From UBA7359 sp964523895 (GTDB taxonomy: Bacteria > Pseudomonadota > Gammaproteobacteria > Eutrophobiales > Eutrophobiaceae), in contig CAZGBJ010000011.1 in the NCBI GenBank assembly GCA_964523895.1, positions 13,611 through 77,610 of the forward strand: 64,000 bases of DNA. The letters are read 5' to 3'. This document shows, piece after piece, positions 61,479-64,000 of this stretch. The notes under the pieces were generated by a model that was not told the origin of the DNA, searched no databases, and saw nothing but the letters and a program-made list of their open reading frames with translations. The first letter of the stretch is position 1, and every line of letters begins with the position of its first letter. The translations under genes and the position numbers were made by a program.

Positions 61479-62681
61479 ATGACATCCGTAAACGAGGCCA
61501 TGGATCTGATTGCCAGAGGCGCAGATGAAATTCTGGTTAAAGAAGAGTTAAAGAAGAAACTCGAATCGGGTAAGCCTCTTATTATTAAGGCGGGTTTTGA
61601 TCCTACAGCGCCTGATCTTCATCTTGGTCACACCGTTCTTATAAACAAACTACGTCAGTTTCAGCTTCTAGGGCATAAAGTGATATTCCTGATTGGCGAT
61701 TTTACCGGAATGATTGGTGATCCTTCTGGTAAAAGTACAACGCGTCCGGCTTTAACAAGAGAGCAAGTCGCAGAAAATGCAGAAAGCTATCAACAGCAGG
61801 TATTTAAGATACTTGATCCTGATGCGACACAAGTCGCATTTAATTCCAGTTGGATGGATACAATGAATGCTGCGGACGTTGTACGTTTAGCATCAAATTA
61901 CACCGTTGCCAGAATGTTGGAGCGCGATGATTTTAATAAGCGTTATAAATCAAACCAGTCAATTGCTATACATGAATTTCTTTATCCATTAGTGCAAGGC
62001 TATGACTCCGTTGCCTTGAATGCGGATGTTGAATTGGGCGGGACTGATCAGAAATTTAATCTCTTAGTCGGAAGGCAGCTTCAGGAAGCGCATGGAAAAG
62101 CGCCACAAGTGGTATTGACGATGCCCATACTTGAAGGTTTGGATGGCGTACAAAAAATGTCTAAATCACTGGGGAATTATATTGGTATTGATGAACCGGC
62201 AAATGAAATGTTCGGTAAGATTATGTCGGTATCCGATGATCTTATGTGGCGTTATTTTGAGTTATTGAGTTTTAGACTCATAGCCGAGATTAATGACTTT
62301 AAACAAGAAATTGAACAGGGCGCGAATCCAAGGGATATAAAGTTCAAATTAGCAGAAGAGATTATTACGCGTTTCCATGATGCGAAAGCAGCGGAAGCTG
62401 CTCAAGCTGATTTTATTAATCGATTTAGTAATAACGCGATTCCTGATGATGTAACTGAAGTAGAGATTAATATCGGTGCTGAAGGAATGCCGTTTGCGAA
62501 TATTTTAAAAGAAGCGGATCTTGTAAGTAGCACATCTGATGCGCATCGTATGGTAAAACAAGGCGCTGTAAAAATTGATGGGGAACGAGTAGAAGATAGC
62601 AAACAAAAGCTAGATTCCGGTTTCTCAGCTGTATTGCAAGTTGGTAAGCGAAAGTTTGCTAGAGTAACGTTAAAGGACTAA
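61479..62681 (+). CDS. tyrS: Tyrosyl-tRNA synthetase
   Basis: Class I synthetase of 400 aa, TyrRZ-like type. The HIGH equivalent is DLHLGHTVLI, and the KMSKS loop is VQKMSKSLGN. The C-terminal S4 RNA-binding domain (about 335-400: ADLVSSTSDAHRMVKQGAVKIDGE in short blocks) recognises the tRNA. RBS GGGGAAGG lies 4-5 bases before the ATG. It is upstream of an ankyrin gene and the rRNA operon, the order known from Pseudomonas relatives. Confidence 0.96.
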   Translation: MTSVNEAMDLIARGADEILVKEELKKKLESGKPLIIKAGFDPTAPDLHLGHTVLINKLRQFQLLGHKVIFLIGDFTGMIGDPSGKSTTRPALTREQVAENAESYQQQVFKILDPDATQVAFNSSWMDTMNAADVVRLASNYTVARMLERDDFNKRYKSNQSIAIHEFLYPLVQGYDSVALNADVELGGTDQKFNLLVGRQLQEAHGKAPQVVLTMPILEGLDGVQKMSKSLGNYIGIDEPANEMFGKIMSVSDDLMWRYFELLSFRLIAEINDFKQEIEQGANPRDIKFKLAEEIITRFHDAKAAEAAQADFINRFSNNAIPDDVTEVEINIGAEGMPFANILKEADLVSSTSDAHRMVKQGAVKIDGERVEDSKQKLDSGFSAVLQVGKRKFARVTLKD

Positions 62682-62727
62682 TTTGCTCTAACTAATTTCG
62701 TAAATAATGACAAAGAGGAGTTTCTCA

Positions 62728-63525
62728 ATGTCAGATGATGAATTGAAAAGACGTAAAAAATTATTTAAAGAAGAGTCAGATCTAGTTGTTGAACGCCAGC
62801 CTCAAAGCAGTTTCTCTGCTTTACCTATAATTATTGTTCTATTCGTTCTCTATATATTGTTTTATCTTTTGTCTGAAGATCAGTCTGTCATCCAGTCTTT
62901 ATCAGATTCCTTTACAACTAAAGTAGAAATATCTGAACCACAGAAGTCAGATGTAATACCTGAGGTGAGTAATCTTCATCAAATAGTGTCCAGGGGAAAT
63001 GTTGAGGAAGTTAAATATCAACTGTTTTCAGATAAAGAGTCTATTAACGAAGTCGTTAATGGCATGACGCCAATTATGTTGGCAGCTGCTCGTGGTGATA
63101 TTGAAATTATTGATCTGCTCTTTACTCAAGGTGCCGATCTAAATAAACGAGGTTCAATGCAACGCACCGCATTGCAATATGCAACTGAAAAAAATCATAT
63201 TAAAGCCGTAAAGCGATTATTAGCTTATGGGGCTGAAATAGATGCTTATGATGATGGTCGGCTTACACCGCTAGTCATGGCTGCGAGCCGTGGTTATTCT
63301 GAGCTGGCTTTGCTGTATATAGACAAAGGAGCTGATGTAAATATTCAGCATATTCAAGGCTGGACAGCATTAATCGATGCTGTCGCCCATGGTGATGCCA
63401 GGCTTGTGAGTCGCTTACTCGATGTAGGTGCAGATAAAGAACTTGTCGCAGAAAATGGAATGAAAGCGATTGACTATGCCAGGCAATATGGATTCAAAAA
63501 TATTGTGAAAATGCTTAGTCAATAA
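62728..63525 (+). CDS. Membrane-anchored ankyrin repeat protein
   Basis: 265-aa protein. The GAGGAG ribosome binding site at 62714-62719 decides for the ATG at 62728 (MSDDELKRRKKLF) over the ATG at 62707. A single membrane helix (about 35-53 of this frame) follows a charged N-terminus, and the rest is five ankyrin repeats (for example NGMTPIMLAAARGDIEIIDL, GWTALIDAVAHGDARLVSRL) preceded by a degenerate one. By topology, the repeats are probably periplasmic (inference). No known partner. Lies between tyrS and the 16S rRNA gene. Confidence 0.87.
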   Translation: MSDDELKRRKKLFKEESDLVVERQPQSSFSALPIIIVLFVLYILFYLLSEDQSVIQSLSDSFTTKVEISEPQKSDVIPEVSNLHQIVSRGNVEEVKYQLFSDKESINEVVNGMTPIMLAAARGDIEIIDLLFTQGADLNKRGSMQRTALQYATEKNHIKAVKRLLAYGAEIDAYDDGRLTPLVMAASRGYSELALLYIDKGADVNIQHIQGWTALIDAVAHGDARLVSRLLDVGADKELVAENGMKAIDYARQYGFKNIVKMLSQ

Positions 63526-63531
63526 GGCCGA

Positions 63532-63557
63532 TTTATTGCCACTATTTTGGCAGTAAA
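63532..63557 (+). terminator. Stem-loop after the ankyrin gene
   Basis: TTTATTGCCA (63532-63541) pairs with TGGCAGTAAA (63548-63557) with one mismatch, making a 10-bp stem with a six-base loop four to six bases past the stop; TTTCTTCTC follows. A plausible but not strong terminator, keeping read-through from reaching the rrn promoter. Confidence 0.5.
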
Positions 63558-63633
63558 TTTCTTCTCGATTAATGCAATATAATTAATGTAAATCAATAAC
63601 TTATATTGTTTCAAAAAAAGTGTAATAGAGTTG

Positions 63634-63661
63634 TTGACCGCGGGTACCCTATCTGTATAAT
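63634..63661 (+). promoter_or_regulatory. rRNA operon promoter
   Basis: A -35 TTGACC (63634-63639) and consensus -10 TATAAT (63656-63661) with a 16-bp spacer, typical of rrn P1 promoters. The AT-rich stretch upstream (TTTCAAAAAAAGTGTAATAG, 63610-63630) is a likely UP element. A GC-rich discriminator (GCCGCTTCCCG) follows, as expected for a stringently controlled promoter. Initiation is near 63668. Confidence 0.88.
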
Positions 63662-63690
63662 GCCGCTTCCCGATTGGGGGTATCCAATCC

Positions 63691-63704
63691 TGTTCTTTAA
63701 CAAT
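63691..63704 (+). promoter_or_regulatory. rRNA leader boxA antitermination site
   Basis: TGTTCTTTAACAAT matches the rrn boxA core TGCTCTTTAACAA at all but one position, about 165 bases upstream of the 16S start. Binds NusB/S10 to protect the rrn transcript from Rho. The leader between boxA and 63857 holds a short hairpin (TTGAATCACC..GGTGAAAGC, around 63749-63773) likely part of RNase III processing. Confidence 0.8.
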
Positions 63705-63856
63705 TTCTGATCAAGTAATTTGTGTGGGCGCTTACGTTGACGGCTTGAATCACCAAAAATTTCGGTGAAAGCTTAGTTGATGTAGTGTTTACATTGCATT
63801 AATTATTATAGTAATCATCGAGCCAAGATTTGCTGCCATAAGCAGCTAACATGATT

Positions 63857-64000
63857 AAACTGAAGAGTTTGATCCTGGCTCAGATTGAACGCTAGCGGCA
63901 TGCTTAACACATGCAAGTCGAACGGTAACAGCAGAGCTTGCTCTGGCTGACGAGTGGCGGACGGGTGAGTAATGCTTAGGAATCTGCCCAGTAGCGGGGG
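63857..64000 (+). rRNA. 16S ribosomal RNA, 5' end (partial)
   Basis: The first 144 bases of a 16S gene, running off the window. AAACTGAAGAGTTTGATCCTGGCTCAG-type start (short block GAGTTTGATCCTGGCTCAG, 63865-63883) and the following GAACGCTAGCGGCATGCTTA and ACACATGCAAGTCGAACG are typical of gammaproteobacteria. V1 and the start of V2 (GACGGGTGAGTAATGC) are visible. The partial sequence is not enough for a genus. Confidence 0.98.

Overview
The window is a stretch of chromosome from a moderately AT-rich gammaproteobacterium (about 40% G+C by eye). The assignment rests on gene order and on the start of the 16S rRNA gene at the right end. Three blocks have the order typical of the class: glyQ-glyS-gmhB-plsC; mnmG-rsmG-parA-parB-atpIBEFHAGDC-glmU; and argC-(coiled-coil protein)-bactofilin-erpA-anmK-M23 peptidase-tyrS-rrn. 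I cannot name a genus. No transposase, integrase, phage gene, tRNA or CRISPR array is visible.

Layout: 1-2470 ntrBC nitrogen two-component system. 2713-6621 hemB, then a fatty acid hydroxylase, an ArsM-like methyltransferase and folD. 6712-11334 the glyQ/glyS/gmhB/plsC operon (minus strand). 11466-12503 an uncharacterised protein and a free Hpt phosphotransfer protein. 12517-16967 a Gld-type ABC exporter operon ending in a DUF4340 protein. 17256-20096 a membrane Ser/Thr kinase fused to a formylglycine-enzyme-like domain. 20100-25098 mixed metabolism: a beta-hydroxyacid dehydrogenase, a GxxExxY protein inside a repeat-bounded element, an M20 peptidase, two lipoproteins sharing a motif (one a cupredoxin), a thioredoxin-like protein and a gamma-carbonic anhydrase-like protein. 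25324-31772 a three-gene exported operon of unknown function. 31866-45057 mnmG to glmU, including the whole F1Fo ATP synthase operon. 45069-49756 nitrilase, RraA-like, glycine-zipper, DUF485/ActP acetate uptake and SIMPL genes. 49831-55582 an isolated FkbM methyltransferase, hemL with an overlapping tiny lipoprotein gene, thiE/thiD, rubredoxin, hemJ, TlpA and DUF4126. 56067-64000 the argC-to-rrn block, ending about 144 bases into 16S rRNA.

The most unusual signal is a set of small repeat elements lodged between housekeeping genes. Family A has four copies (2501, 10305, 21005, 33821). Each is bounded by inverted ends built from about three 9-bp units of the form CACRGAGNN. Only the longest copy holds a gene, and that gene encodes a GxxExxY protein with a PD-(D/E)xK-like D..ExK motif. 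Family B is an inverted-repeat element of 241 bp (7979-8219) with a solo end at 59757. Family C is a 126-bp near-perfect palindrome (53638-53763). Family D is a two-hairpin repeat (55746-55907), a relative of which has split the right end of the gene-bearing Family A element. Two of these families occupy the two gaps of one ancestral operon (glyQ-glyS-gmhB). The Family A/GxxExxY pairing and the 25-32 kb exported operon are the best candidates for undescribed biology.
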